The notes under the pieces were generated by a model. That model did no database searches, had not been told where the DNA came from, and worked only from the letters and a program-made list of their open reading frames with translations. Of a DNA stretch of 64,000 bases, positions 48,049 to 59,552 are shown in pieces; position 1 is the first letter of the stretch, and each line of letters begins with the position of its first letter. A program made the translations under genes and the position numbers. Source of the stretch: Anticarsia gemmatalis. Lineage: Eukaryota > Arthropoda > Insecta > Lepidoptera > Erebidae. The stretch is taken from positions 5,952,001 to 6,016,000 of the forward strand of contig NC_134751.1 of assembly GCF_050436995.1 (NCBI RefSeq), given 5' to 3'.

Positions 48049-48855
48049 CTTGAAGCACTACCTAAAAACAAGACACAAAATAAGCACATAGGTTAACTTC
48101 ACTTTCTCATCACTTTAAACTTTCGAGAACAAAATAATTTTAACATAAAGGGTATAAAACCACCTAGATTACGAAAAAGCAATCAAATTCCTTAATAATT
48201 TTCAGATTACGAAAATAAATTTAGATTTATACATCTGACAGTACCTTCCGCCTATTTTGACAAAAGAAAAGGAATCGGCAACACTTATTTGACAGTTGAC
48301 ACATATACGTTTCCAAGAAAAAATATTCTGAACTTTTAGCATCATTCACTAGTTGCCTAACTTCGTTTGGTTTTTAGGTTTTTGCAATAAATAAATAAAT
48401 ATATAAATTAAAGTATATAAATAATAAATAAACAAATTGTTCTTAATATTCATTTACCTATGTATAACAATCAAAACCTGCCTCTAGAGTAGGGGGACTT
48501 AATTTTTGCCCATAAAGACCTACCCTACAACAATTGTTGCTCGCTAAACATCTTTACATGAAATAATATAAAATTGAAAAAGCAGTACCCCAGTATACTT
48601 GGACTTACAATGTGGTAGGTTCAAAAGACGGCTCAAAAGTGCTGGTTCACGTAACCGTAATATGAGTTATAAAAATGTACTGTCTGTCATGTCAAACTCT
48701 ATTGTCAATTATACTGCCGAACTGTCAAATTGTTTGCAACATGGATAGTGTATTTGTGTACCAAATCGTGGAAAGCTACTGTTAAGTAGGTTTATTACAA
48801 AAGCTGGTGAAAAGTAAAATTACATCAGTTAGTGCGATACATTAGATAAATCAAA
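48049..48855. promoter_or_regulatory. Shared promoter region of RpS10 (minus) and SF3A2 (plus)
   Basis: About 0.8 kb lies between the two start codons. On the minus strand a pyrimidine tract TTCCTTTTCTTTTG (about 48274-48261) resembles the TOP start of ribosomal-protein mRNAs. It is followed by AGGCGGAAG|GTACTG, a candidate donor near 48245, and an acceptor (TTTTTAG|GTAGTGC) close to the start codon, implying a short non-coding first exon. SF3A2 transcription probably begins near 48700-48800. Confidence 0.5.
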
Positions 48856-49868
48856 ATGGATTTTCAAAACCGCCCAGGCGGTAAAACTGGTGGCGGTGGA
48901 GTGGCGTCATGGTCCGAGAGTAATAGGGACCGACGCGAAAGGCTCCGACAACTTGCATTGGAAACTATTGATTTAAATAAAGACCCTTATTTTATGAAAA
49001 ATCATTTGGGTGAGTATATTCAATAATATCATGCTTATCAACATAATTTACAATGCTTTATTATTATTTGTATTTCATAATAACCTATTGATAATTTCAG
49101 GATCATACGAATGTAAGTTATGTTTGACTCTCCATAACAACGAAGGAAGTTATTTGGCTCATACCCAGGGCAAAAAGCATCAAGCCAACTTAGCTCGAAG
49201 AGCAGCAAAAGAAGCTAAGGAAGCTCCTCAGCAATTAGCGCCTGAGAAGCCTAGAATAGAGCCTAAAAAGTTTGTGAAGATTGGACGACCTGGTTACAGG
49301 GTTACTAAACAGAAAGATCCTGAAAATGGACAACAAAGCTTACTCTTTCAAGTGGATTATCCAGGTAAAACTAACAAAGTGTGGCTGTTTTAACTATCTT
49401 TTGCTGTATCAGTACTGTGCTTGTTATCAATTGAGAATCGGATCATAAGCTTGGTCATGGAAAAGTCACAACTTGTAAATGACACTGTCTCTTTTTTCAG
49501 AAATTGCTGAAAGTGTACAACCAAGGCACCGCTTTATGTCAGCCTATGAACAAAAGATAGAGCCACCAGACCGCAGATGGCAGTATCTGCTGTTTGCTGC
49601 TGAACCATATGAGACTATAGCGTTCAAAGTGCCAAGTAGAGAAGTGGAGAAACATGACTCCAAGTTTTGGACTCATTGGAATAAGGATACAAAGCAATTC
49701 TTTTTGCAATTTGCTTTTAAAATGGAACCACTTCGTATGCCACCTCCACCACCTAAGATGTGGGAGAATCATGGAATGCGGTTGCCACCTCCTCCTGGGG
49801 CACCCATGATGGGTGTACCTCCTCCACCTCCTTTATTACCTGTTCCTCCACCACCACCATCCATGTAG
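48856..49868 (+). CDS. Sf3a2: Splicing factor 3A subunit 2 (SF3a66 / Prp11)
   Basis: Three exons (48856-49009, 49101-49364, 49501-49868) give 261 residues. A component of SF3A in the U2 snRNP, needed for branch-site recognition. N-terminus MDFQNRPGGKTGGGGVASWS is close to invariant in the family. A matrin-type C2H2 zinc finger spans residues about 53-77 (CKLCLTLHNNEGSYLAHTQG then KKH). The SF3A2 domain follows (FVKIGRPGYRVTKQKDPENG, MSAYEQKIEPPDRRWQYLLF, SKFWTHWNKDTKQFFLQFAF). The C-terminus is a Pro-rich tail (PPPPPLLPVPPPPPSM), shorter than in mammals, where heptad-like proline repeats extend it. A poly(A) signal is at 49894. Confidence 0.96.
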
Positions 49869-49893
49869 TAGGAATAGTGGAATTTGAATAGAT

Positions 49894-49899
49894 AATAAA
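49894..49899 (+). terminator. SF3A2 poly(A) signal
   Basis: AATAAA 26 nt after the stop codon, in an A/T-rich 3' region. Confidence 0.55.
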
Positions 49900-50075
49900 A
49901 TTTATATTATTATATTGTATGTTATCATTACCTATCCCATTGTCAAATAATTCATGAATTATAATTGTATTTACATTTACAAATAATAGTATTTTGGAGA
50001 ATTATTTATTAGCCTAAAATAATATAACCTAAATTACAGTATGTAAAATTATTATTTATTGGCTGAGGTAGACAA

Positions 50076-50320
50076 TCTATACTATATTATAAAGCTGAAG
50101 AGTTTGTTTGTTTGAACGCGCTAATCTCAGGAACTACTGGTCTGATTTGAAAAATTCTTTCAGTGTTAGATAGTCTATTTATCGACGAAGGCTATAGGCT
50201 ATATAACACCACGCTACGGCCACTAGGAGCGGAGTAGCAACGAAAAATGTTACAAAAACGGGGAAAATTATGACCCATTCTCTCTTTGGTGACGCAAGCG
50301 AAGTTGCGCGGGTCAGCTAG
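50076..50320 (+). mobile_element. Non-autonomous Helitron-like element, copy 4
   Basis: Complete plus-strand copy: TCTATACTATATTATAAAGC at the 5' end, GACGCAAGCGAAGTTGCGCG and GGTCAGCTAG at the 3' end, T after it. Internal phrases (GAACTACTGGTCTGATTTGA, CGGAGTAGCAACGAAAAATG) match copies 1 and 2 in reverse complement. Intergenic between SF3A2 and the coiled-coil gene. Confidence 0.7.
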
Positions 50321-51079
50321 TAATATAATATGTAGGTGTCTTTCAGAATAAATGAATAAATATTACTACAACTTACATTAAGGGCGCGAGGCGGTCTCAA
50401 GCCCTCTCTCTTTTGCGAGAAAAAAATAATTTAATTAATACATCATAGATCATACATTCTAACAAAATTTCAAAACCTCTAATAAGTATTACATATAGCC
50501 ATTTCGATCATTATTGCTGGCCGACAACGGGCGGCATGATAAATAAAAGTAGGTATTTATATGTATCCTTCGGTCATGAATAGATCATAATAGATTTAAT
50601 GTGTGTATGTGGTAAATAAATAATTACAAAATAAATCACACTGCATAGCATCCGGCAAACAAATCGCCGGTTAGGCACATTTTTTTTATTTGGCAATAGT
50701 TGGAATTGAATTCCTTAATTATCGAGATTTAATCTGATATATTAGAATAAATATATTCCAAACATTTGAAAATTAAAGTGCAGACACTTTTACCTTATTA
50801 TATTATTAATTTAATTGTATTAATTGTTAAGTAGATTATAAAAGATGATAAGTATTACGTGAAACGACTTCCTTATAACGGAACGTTTTGTAACGGTCAT
50901 TGAGCTCTGGCGGGAGGGTGCAAGTAAATAATAATAATTTAGGCGCGAGTTCGCCCCCAAGCACCCCTGCCCCGTCAGCCGTCTGCGCATTGAATGAAGC
51001 CCATTCAATTTGAGAGCGAACGTTAACGACTCCTTTTACTAGTTTTGTGCAGTCGAAGTGAAACTTTTGTGTTATAATC
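50321..51079. other. Intergenic and 5' flank of the coiled-coil gene at 51080
   Basis: AT-rich, with a GC-richer segment at about 50940-51020 (CCCCTGCCCCGTCAGCCGTC) that is a likely core promoter or 5' UTR for the plus-strand gene. Open frames on the minus strand here have no domain. Confidence 0.4.
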
Positions 51080-54000
51080 ATGTTTTCTAAGGCCAAGCGA
51101 TTTGAATCTATTCGTAAGTACAATAAATTTAATTATTTATTAAATCCACTTCTTATTAGCGGACAACGACAATATTATTAATTAAAATGAATACTAAGTT
51201 TTCGGCGGAGTTAAACGAATGAATTATTATTTTAGGACCAAGTGATATTCTTACGTCGTGAAAATTAGATTTAGTTTATTCAGTCGGCTTTGATTTTACT
51301 ATTTAAATTTCAACCAATCAGCTGATTGAAGAATCTAATCGTAGTATGTAAAAATTAGTCGCTCGATATTATGATATTACGTCACGTACTTTAATACGAG
51401 TTAACGACAAATATTCAAATCAACGCGAGTGCAGCTATTGTTGAACATAATTTAAAATGACTAAATATTATAATCCTGAGCTTATTCGTACTTGTTCACC
51501 TAAAAAATTTGATTATGTATCTACTACTCCCAAAATTTTCATTGTTTATATGTTAATGTTAAACCTATAAAATGCATACACAAAAGGTTCCTTATAACTT
51601 TCGCAAGTTTTTTTATTTACAATAGAATATTTAAAATTGTCTACAAACTTTTATAACACTAATTAGATGTTTAGACATGTTTTACCTAATTCTCCTTTCA
51701 TTATGTAGGCGCTTTTTTCTAAAATAACTTAGATGCATACCAAATTTTTGTAAAAGTGTTTGTAATCATTTTGATTTCAGCCCCACCAAAAATTCCAAAC
51801 AAGCTCTTAACAAACAAACCAGATAATGAGAAACCAAAACCAAATATCAAAGTGCCAGCTGTCCCGGGCAAACCCAAGACATTGCCCTCACTGGGCTCTG
51901 CCAAGGTCCACAGTGATGTGCAGTCCCAATGCAGCTCTACCCATAGTGTTAAATCATTTGCAACAGTAAGTATAAGTTTTCGAAGAAATTAATGCAGATT
52001 GAGGCTAATTATTGAATTATAAGGTCTTAAAAAAAAGGAGTTTAAAACTCCAACGGGTTTACAGGTTTCCTTGCATTTTTAGGCTTATCTACATTTTTAC
52101 ATATACATTTTGTTACAGGTATACTTATACATTTATTATTCCATTAAATATAACTTTTATGTTGTCATGTTGTTTCAGCCAAAGCCATTAAAAATGTCCA
52201 CAGTAACAAGAGTTCCTACTAGCTTGAAAAAGAAAACCGAACAATCTTGCCATAAAAATAAAAATGAAACTCACAGTGAGATTATCAAAGCCCAAGAAGT
52301 AGAAATAAGGTACAAATACATCTTTTTTTTTTATTAACTTATATTCTAAACTAATCATGTACAATTTGCAGTATTTCATTATGTAAATATTTTTCAGAAA
52401 CAAAGATCACACAATATTGGAATACACAAAACAAATAGAGGAATTCAAGAATAAGATTTCACAACTAGAAAAACAAGTTAAGGAAATAAATAATGTCACT
52501 CACATAGATAAGCAACTTTCACAGCTTAAACTAAATGAACCAAAGGATACTGTTGAAAGTTATAGCACTAATACTACCATAAGAGACCTAAAGGAAAGGA
52601 TATTTGAGTTAGAACAGCAATGTGAGAAACTGGATCAAGAAGTAACTGATAAGCAATTAGAATTGAGGTCTGTTGAAGAGGTAATTACCATCAGAGATAG
52701 CTTATGTCAAGATCTACAGCAAAAGTTAACTAATGCTGAAACAGATTTGGACGAAACTCGTCAAAGGCTCGAAATGGTTAAAGGTCATCATGCCCTTGCA
52801 CTAGAAGCTAATGAAAGTATCAGACGCGAATACAAGGCTGAGTTGGAAACATTGAAATTAAAGTTAGAAGAAGAGAAACAAGCAATCATGAACAAATGTA
52901 AAATAGATCAAGAACATATCAAATCTAAATATAATAATCTGTTAGAAACAGTGAAACAACAGTTGTTGAGGGAGAAAAATGAAGCGGTTCAGGAGCTGCA
53001 GCAGGAGCTCATTAACAAGGATAATGAAATGAAAGCTAAACTTGAGCAAATAGAAGAAGCAACGCACGAAAAACTGCGACTTTGCGAAATCCAATTCGAA
53101 GAGCGCAGTCTTAATATTCACGACCATTATACACAACAACAAATAAAACTTCAAAGTCTAGAAAACGAAATCAAAGATCTCAATTATAATGTATCACTGG
53201 CAGAAGAGCAAAAAATTATGCTGCAAAAAGAAATTAGCCTTCTGAAGTATGAGAATGAAACATTAAAGAAAGATAAACTTGCTCTTATCAAAGAGAGGGA
53301 TGAAATCAAAGAGGAGTCTAAAACAAAACTTATTGATTTTGAAAACGAAATTAATAAACTCACTGTGGAAGTAGAAAAGGCTGTGAAAGAGAAGAATAAG
53401 TTTGAAACATCTTTGTCTGTTACTAGAGATATTGTGCAAGTATTGACAATGCGTCTGAGAGAATCTGATAATGAATTAGAAGCTTTAGAAGATAAGGTAC
53501 AGAGTTTGACGAATTCTAACGAAATTCTGGAAGGTGAACTTGCTTCATACAAATCCACGTTAAACAACACTGTTATGGAATGTAATGAATATAAAGACGC
53601 ACTGGTTAATATTCTTAAATCAAAAGCAGCTTTGGCTAAGGAACATAATCGTATTATGGAGCACAATGTTTCTTTGATTGAAAGTCTTCAAAACGTCGAG
53701 AAAGAAGCGTATCGTGAACTTGGTTCCATCAAGAGTGAACTTATTGAAGATGTAGAACTATTAAAGAAAGAATCTAATTCTCAGATTCAGTATCTACGCG
53801 ATGAGGTAAGTAATTAAGGCAGTAAGTGACAGTAGGCACAGCTGATTGGTTGTGACACAGATTTATAGACTGTTTGCGAAATAATTAATGAATGAATCTT
53901 TATTTTTTGTAGGTTGAAAAGAAACGTGTTCTGTGCGAGATGGCAACTGAGCACGCGGGTCAGGCTACAGCTGCAGCAGAACAATCACGTGAGCTTCTGG

Positions 54001-54408
54001 CTCAAGCCGCAGCTGAGATCAATCGTCTTGAAACTGAGAATCAATGTCTGCAGCAACAGGTATCATCTTAATTACCGACTTACTGTTTATCTCAAATGGA
54101 AATTATAATCACACAAGTTGAATTTGTGCTAGTTCCTATTCGTCATGTTAATAACTCATACAATTGTCTTATTGTTTCAGATTCAAGACCAGCAGTCCTT
54201 AGTTGTGGAGCTATCACTACTCCGTCAGGAAAATGAGGAGTTAACAATGACTGTAGCTAAACAGTCTTCAATTATTGACAAAATGAAGAAAAACTCTGAA
54301 CAATTACAGTACAAACCTAAATCGCCATCTGTGATTCGTAAAACTACTAAAATCGGTAAAGAAAATATGCAGACGGTGATATCTCCCCTAAGGGAGCGTA
54401 ATCATTAA
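51080..54408 (+). CDS. Coiled-coil protein, possibly HMMR-like
   Basis: Six exons (51080-51113, 51781-51965, 52179-52309, 52398-53805, 53913-54059, 54181-54408) give 710 residues. A short basic N-terminus (MFSKAKRFESIPPPKIP) and a Lys/Pro-rich low-complexity region to about residue 110 precede an almost unbroken coiled coil (about 125-660; for example LKERIFELEQQCEKLDQEV, LEEEKQAIMNKCKIDQEHIK). The tail is basic (YKPKSPSVIRKTTKIGKENM), with a KEN box. The MFSKAKRF-like start and overall shape recall HMMR/RHAMM, a spindle-associated microtubule binder, but similarity by eye is weak and another centrosomal or spindle coiled-coil protein is possible. KEN suggests APC/C-controlled turnover. The 1.4-kb exon 4 holds most of the rod. 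Confidence 0.85.
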
Positions 54409-54708
54409 ACTTGTTCTACAAGAGCAAAACTATTTTTATTTATAAGTCTTTTATAATTTGACATGTTTTTGTAAACCAAAATAATGCATGTTTGCCTAGA
54501 TTGTTATTTTTTGAAAATTGTTTCATTCCAACCGTTAAATTCATGTTACATTATCGAAATCCTATATCTTTGAAATATTGTATTTGTTCGAGTTTTTATT
54601 TGAAGTTATCGTATCTCGGTTTATTTATTATTAAATATTTTAATATCTGGCCGATTGTGAAATGTTGGTGTTGATGTACAATTAGGTACTTACTATTTAT
54701 TGTAGTGT

Positions 54709-54714
54709 AATAAA
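54709..54714 (+). terminator. Poly(A) signal of the coiled-coil gene
   Basis: AATAAA 300 bp downstream of the stop codon at 54408; the intervening 3' UTR is AT-rich and non-coding. Confidence 0.5.
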
Positions 54715-54771
54715 TTATTTTCAAACCAGCTGAGTGTATTATTTGTATTAAGACGTGTCCTGTAATATTTA

Positions 54772-54807
54772 TCTATACTAATATTATAAAGCTGAAGAGT
54801 TTGTTTG
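54772..54807 (+). mobile_element. Helitron-like 5'-end fragment
   Basis: TCTATACTAATATTATAAAG followed by CTGAAGAGTTTGTTTG matches the first 36 bp of copy 4. It then stops abruptly at an unrelated perfect hairpin (54808-54867); the usual interior and 3' end are missing. Confidence 0.65.
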
Positions 54808-54867
54808 TAGGTCCGCAAATGTGCTCAGAGTTACGGAGTCGTAAATCTGAGCACATTTGCGGACCTA
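54808..54867. repeat. Perfect 22-bp inverted repeat with 16-nt loop
   Basis: Arm 54808-54829 (TAGGTCCGCAAATGTGCTCA plus GA) and arm 54846-54867 are exact reverse complements; the loop is 54830-54845 (GTTACGGAGTCGTAAA, itself containing TTACG/CGTAA). It directly abuts the Helitron 5' fragment. Confidence 0.8.
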
Positions 54868-54869
54868 AC

Positions 54870-56551
54870 AATAATAGGTATATGTAAAATCACGCCTCTC
54901 GACAGCCTTGCGATGCTTCTGCTGTTCTACGCTACCCAATGTGCCCAAATTTCTAACTAGCTGTAAGGTGTTTTCACAGCTAAAATCTTGTAATTTGATT
55001 ACTAGGGGTAATCTCTAGAACCACAGTAAATATTGATAGGCATGGAAATATTACACATTGTTTTGTAATTTCTTTGCTAAACCGATAAGTCGTTAGTACC
55101 TATAACCACCAGTAGATAAAATATGGGAAAATAATTGAAAGAAATATTCAGTCTTACACCAATTTATTTTCATAAATTTACAAAATTACACAAAAATTGT
55201 ACCTAAACTACAACTAGCGCTAGTGCAATAATAACTTAAATTATGTAAAGCGTTTTGGCAACACAGGAGTATTAATCAAGTTTCTCCGCTCACTACAAAT
55301 TTATTATTACGCATAAATAACTTAACTAACATAAGAATTATTATGCTGTAAAAATCGCTAATGTTTCTTTGGATTGATCAGACTTTATAAAATCACAATT
55401 ATGTATTAAAAGAAAAACACTCAACTAAATAAGTACTAACAAAATTGAGAAATCAGTGAAGTAAAATGCAGGATACAATACTGATTCAACTAATTTTAGA
55501 TGGCATGTTCATAGCCCTTACTATATCTAAAAGCGAGCTGCGTTATGTTCTCTTATAAAATAAAGCGTCTGAGCGTTTAGCCTTCACACAGCAAATAATG
55601 CTTCGTCGCTAACAGAAAAAAGCACTTGAATATTATGGTCATCATAATTAAAAATTAATTGGTGAGACAAGATCTTACGATGTTAGTATAATGGCTAAAA
55701 ATTGCTCGTATCAAATATGAAGCTATATAAAATGCACACAATAAAATCTACATCTCTTTTTTTTTAGTAAATACAATACAATAAATTCTTAAAAAAGATG
55801 TTTGAACATTAAAACTGAGATTAGTTTAATCGATTTAGAATAATTTTATTTAGATTGAAAGTATTCAATTCAACATCGCTCATATCTCTTATCATAATAA
55901 ATCGTTGTTTTTTAAACACCAACTGAGGAACCTTGCGATACCTTTCTTTTTTTATTTCTACGGGAAAATAATCTCAGAATTATAATGTCCTAAACAATGT
56001 ACATATAAAAGTAGAAAAGAGATCTCTAAAAATAAAGGTAACTGAAAAACAATTTCAATAAACACGTACTTACTATTATTTATGAATAAACATGAGTGGA
56101 GATTTCTAGATCTGAGATCATTTATGTTAAAAAATGCAATGCCATCAGTCTCACCTAGATTGTTTACATTAAAATGTTTTGTTACGATACTTAAAACCTA
56201 TACGAAAATATCTATTTAAAATGGCATGAATATTATGTCTGAAATTTTGTACTATAGGAATTTAATAAATAATAATAACAATATAAAATATCCTATCAGA
56301 TCAATTTAAGTTCTCCGTATCATATCGAGATTACATTATATTCATTCACCATAGGTTTGTTACAATAAACACGTGCACAGACAAAGAGTATACATATAAC
56401 TATAAAGTATTATACTTATAAGATAGTGGGGCAATTTCATATATTATGCAATCATAATATTTATCATTATTTTCAATAACAAAAACGTAGCAAATTTATT
56501 ATAGGCGTCTTAAATATGAGATGTTGTTCGAAGTATTTTCATCATTATGAA
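54870..56551 (-). other. Probable neurotactin 3' UTR and intergenic tail
   Basis: AT-rich with no ORF. A minus-strand AATAAA near 55166-55161 could end a roughly 1.4-kb neurotactin 3' UTR. No other feature seen. Confidence 0.4.
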
Positions 56552-59500
56552 TTAATCACTGTGCGCATACATTGGCACTATGTCCTCATTGATTAGTAAG
56601 TCACAAAGTGGGAAGCCATTGAGGGGAAGTAAATCTTGGCCTACCTTGATAAGACCACTTTCGGGTCCAGGTAAGTGGCCGTGCCACACGAAATAGTAAA
56701 AGAGCTGCTGCATAGCTGCCATAAATCGTCGCTGCTCTGGCATTTCTGAATCAAAAGTTCCCAGTATCGCTTCAACATCAGCATTTATACCCGCAATACC
56801 TGAGCCGCCTGCACCACCTCCGGCGCCGGATCCCATCACCACATACATGGGTACGCCGAGTGTTATACGAGCGAGGCTTACTAAAGGACATAAAGTACGA
56901 ATGGACGATATCAACTCCACCAACCCTTCGTAACTTTTATTAACGTGTGTGAAAATCGCAGCTGTCAGATTTTTCTCACCAAGGACACTGTCTTTTACCA
57001 TTTTTTCTACGATATCAGCAGTCCAATTCAAATGTTTCTTTTGTAAGAGATCTGAGTGACTAGAATGTTGTGTTGTACCAAATACCATTGGTTTAAAAAC
57101 TTTGTCTTTTCCAGAAATTTTAGCGGCGTTCCAGCTTTCATAAGCGTGGACTTTTAAAAGTTCTCCATCTAAGACTAATAAAGAATGATTTGACTCATCT
57201 CTTTTAGGTAAATCTCCAATATGAGATTCCAACCATATGTCTGGTGTGAGGATTTCGGTGGTAGAAATTCGGCGTAAACAATCGGCATCATTACATTTCG
57301 TCATTTCCTTGAATCTATTGTTCAGTTGTTGAGATGACTCTAATGGTTCTCCAGGATATTTGACTGAGGGTGATGATAGCCATACCCTGGAGTACAACTT
57401 CTGGGCTTGTTTTACAGTAGTGAGTGCAGCAGTCAATGTTGCACCAGCTCTATGACCTAATAAAGTTACTGATTCTGGGTCTCCACCGAAATGTTTAATG
57501 TTTAAATTGACCCATTGCAATGCAGCCAATAAATCACTAAGACCGTAATTTCCGGATGCAGGTAGATGTCTACTATTTGATAAAATGTCTAGCGCAAGGA
57601 ATCCAAAAGGACCCAATCTAAAATTAGGACGTACAAAAACTACCTCTTTGGTGCGCGCGTACAATGCAGATGGTTGTGCAGGACTTATACCTCCAGTCAA
57701 AGAATTTGCTCCAATCAGTACTACAACTGGTAATGGGGTATCATACCTGACATGTGGAGTAACAACATCAACTGTTAGACAATCTTCTTCACCAGTAATG
57801 GTAACATTTTCTAAGAATTGTAGACAGAGAGGACCTTTTGTTCTTGCATTTAGAGTTCCGTTCCAACAATGAGATATGTCATTCAAGGGTTGAGCATAAG
57901 TGAACCGCTTTTCATCAACTGGTGGCACAGCATAAGGTATACTGTAGAACTTGTAGACTCCTTCATCCAAGATTCTGAAAGATAATTGAATAAAGTCAGT
58001 AACTGGATACTTAATATTAGATCAGTTTACGTTTGTAAAAGTACATTTCAAATATTTACCCTTCAACAGGTCCACAGCCAGTGAATGTGGTTATATAACG
58101 ACCAAGACGCAGCGGGCGCTCTACGGGCGGCCCAGCTTGAGATCCAATCACAATGCCTATGATAACCACCAGAAGGACTAGGAGTGCAATGCAACAAACC
58201 ACTATATCATCTGCAATGTTAGAAATGCTAGTAAATAATAAATAACACACATATTATGATTGCTGGTAATAGGCACCACATTAGATATGTTTGAATTTAT
58301 GTACAACAGTGAAATAGAAATATTAAAAAAATGTATATAATTTTATAAAAGAAAAATATTATTTACCTATTATAAACTTCTTCTGACGAATCCTTTCTCT
58401 AAGGGGGAGCTTGGTAGCCACTTTGCCTTCCTCAATCTCCTAAAAAATATAAATGTAAGTTAATTTTGTTATAACAGAAATTGATAAATAAAGTACACAA
58501 TATTATAAAGAATATTAAATCATTATACAGCTTGTTGTATTGTTGGTATTGAGTCTGCATGTTTGAAGGGATGTTTGTTACTCATCCACACAAAATCTCC
58601 AGAACAGATTTTGATGATGAATTTTGGTAAGTACATGAATAGTTTATAGCTTAGTTCACACATAGGATATTTTTCACTAAGATGAAGTTGCAAGCAGAAG
58701 CTAGAGTAGTATTAAATTGTCTACATGATTAATTGAGAAGGCATAACTTACAGGTGTCTCCAGTTTGACAGTCTCCATCCCATCATTTGGTGTGTCAAGC
58801 TTATCATCCAAGGTCTCCATAGAAGCAAGGGTGGCTTCTGCATTGTTTGCTGAGTGTTTTTGGAATACCTTAGGATATCTTAAATTAAACAGACCTCCCA
58901 TTTTCTTGCGGTCTCCTTTATTATCTGGAATAATGGTAAATATAAGATTCAACATAATTTGTAAATCTTAACAAATATAATACAAAGGCAAAAGAACACA
59001 TGGGTAAATATGAAAGTACATCTCGAAGCAAGAAAATATATAATAAAAAAAGTAGGTTTCATTACCTTCACCATCATCTTGATGTAAAAACTTCATCATT
59101 CTATTTAGAAATTGGAAGCGGTGCTCTTTAACCTGAGAATTGTCATCAGTCTTTTCATTTTCAGTATCCTTCTCAATAGCTGCCTCATCATCCTACAAAA
59201 ATGAAAAATCATATAAAAAATGTACTTACCTGCAAAATAAAAATAAATGAGGTGTTATTGTAATTGATTTTTTTCTTACTTTAGACTTATCTTTGTCAGA
59301 GTTTTTGGTAAAGAAACCGGGCATTTTGATAGCCCCAATCGGTATAAACTTGGGCTTGACTTCGCGCCCTTGTTCTGTCAGGTCGCCGGAAAGAGCTGCC
59401 TTCACAGGACCGTCGTCAGCTTTCAACTCCGCAGGGCTCGATTTATCCTCTTCAGCTTTTAACATTACTTCTTTCTCCTCCGCTTCAATCTGCTTCTTAT

Positions 59501-59552
59501 CGAGCGTTTTATTATCGTCCTCATATTCTTTGTTTATGTCCATAGTGCTCAT
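56552..59552 (-). CDS. Nrt: Neurotactin (catalytically dead cholinesterase-like adhesion protein)
   Basis: Six exons (59552-59280, 59192-59066, 58924-58752, 58439-58367, 58210-58060, 57974-56552) give 739 residues. A type II membrane adhesion protein; the Drosophila orthologue binds Amalgam and guides axons. The N-terminal cytoplasmic part (1-215) is acidic/lysine-rich and includes PKFIPIGAIKMPGFFTKNSD and later RQKKFII. One TM segment spans about 218-238 (IVVCCIALLVLLVVIIGIVI). The ectodomain is an alpha/beta-hydrolase (GEEDCLTVDVVTP, FVRPNFRLGPFGFLALDI, GNYGLSDLLAALQWVNLNIK, FGGDPESVTLLGHRAGATL). The nucleophile elbow reads GHRAG, with Arg (about residue 441) in place of Ser, so no esterase activity is expected. 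A Gly-rich insertion (GSGAGGGAGGSG) lies near residue 660. The start follows a spliced 5' UTR acceptor. Confidence 0.93.

Noticed and set aside
53184..53666. Minus-strand ORF of 160 codons
   Set aside because: Antisense to the coiled-coil exon; Ser/Leu-rich composition typical of such shadows.
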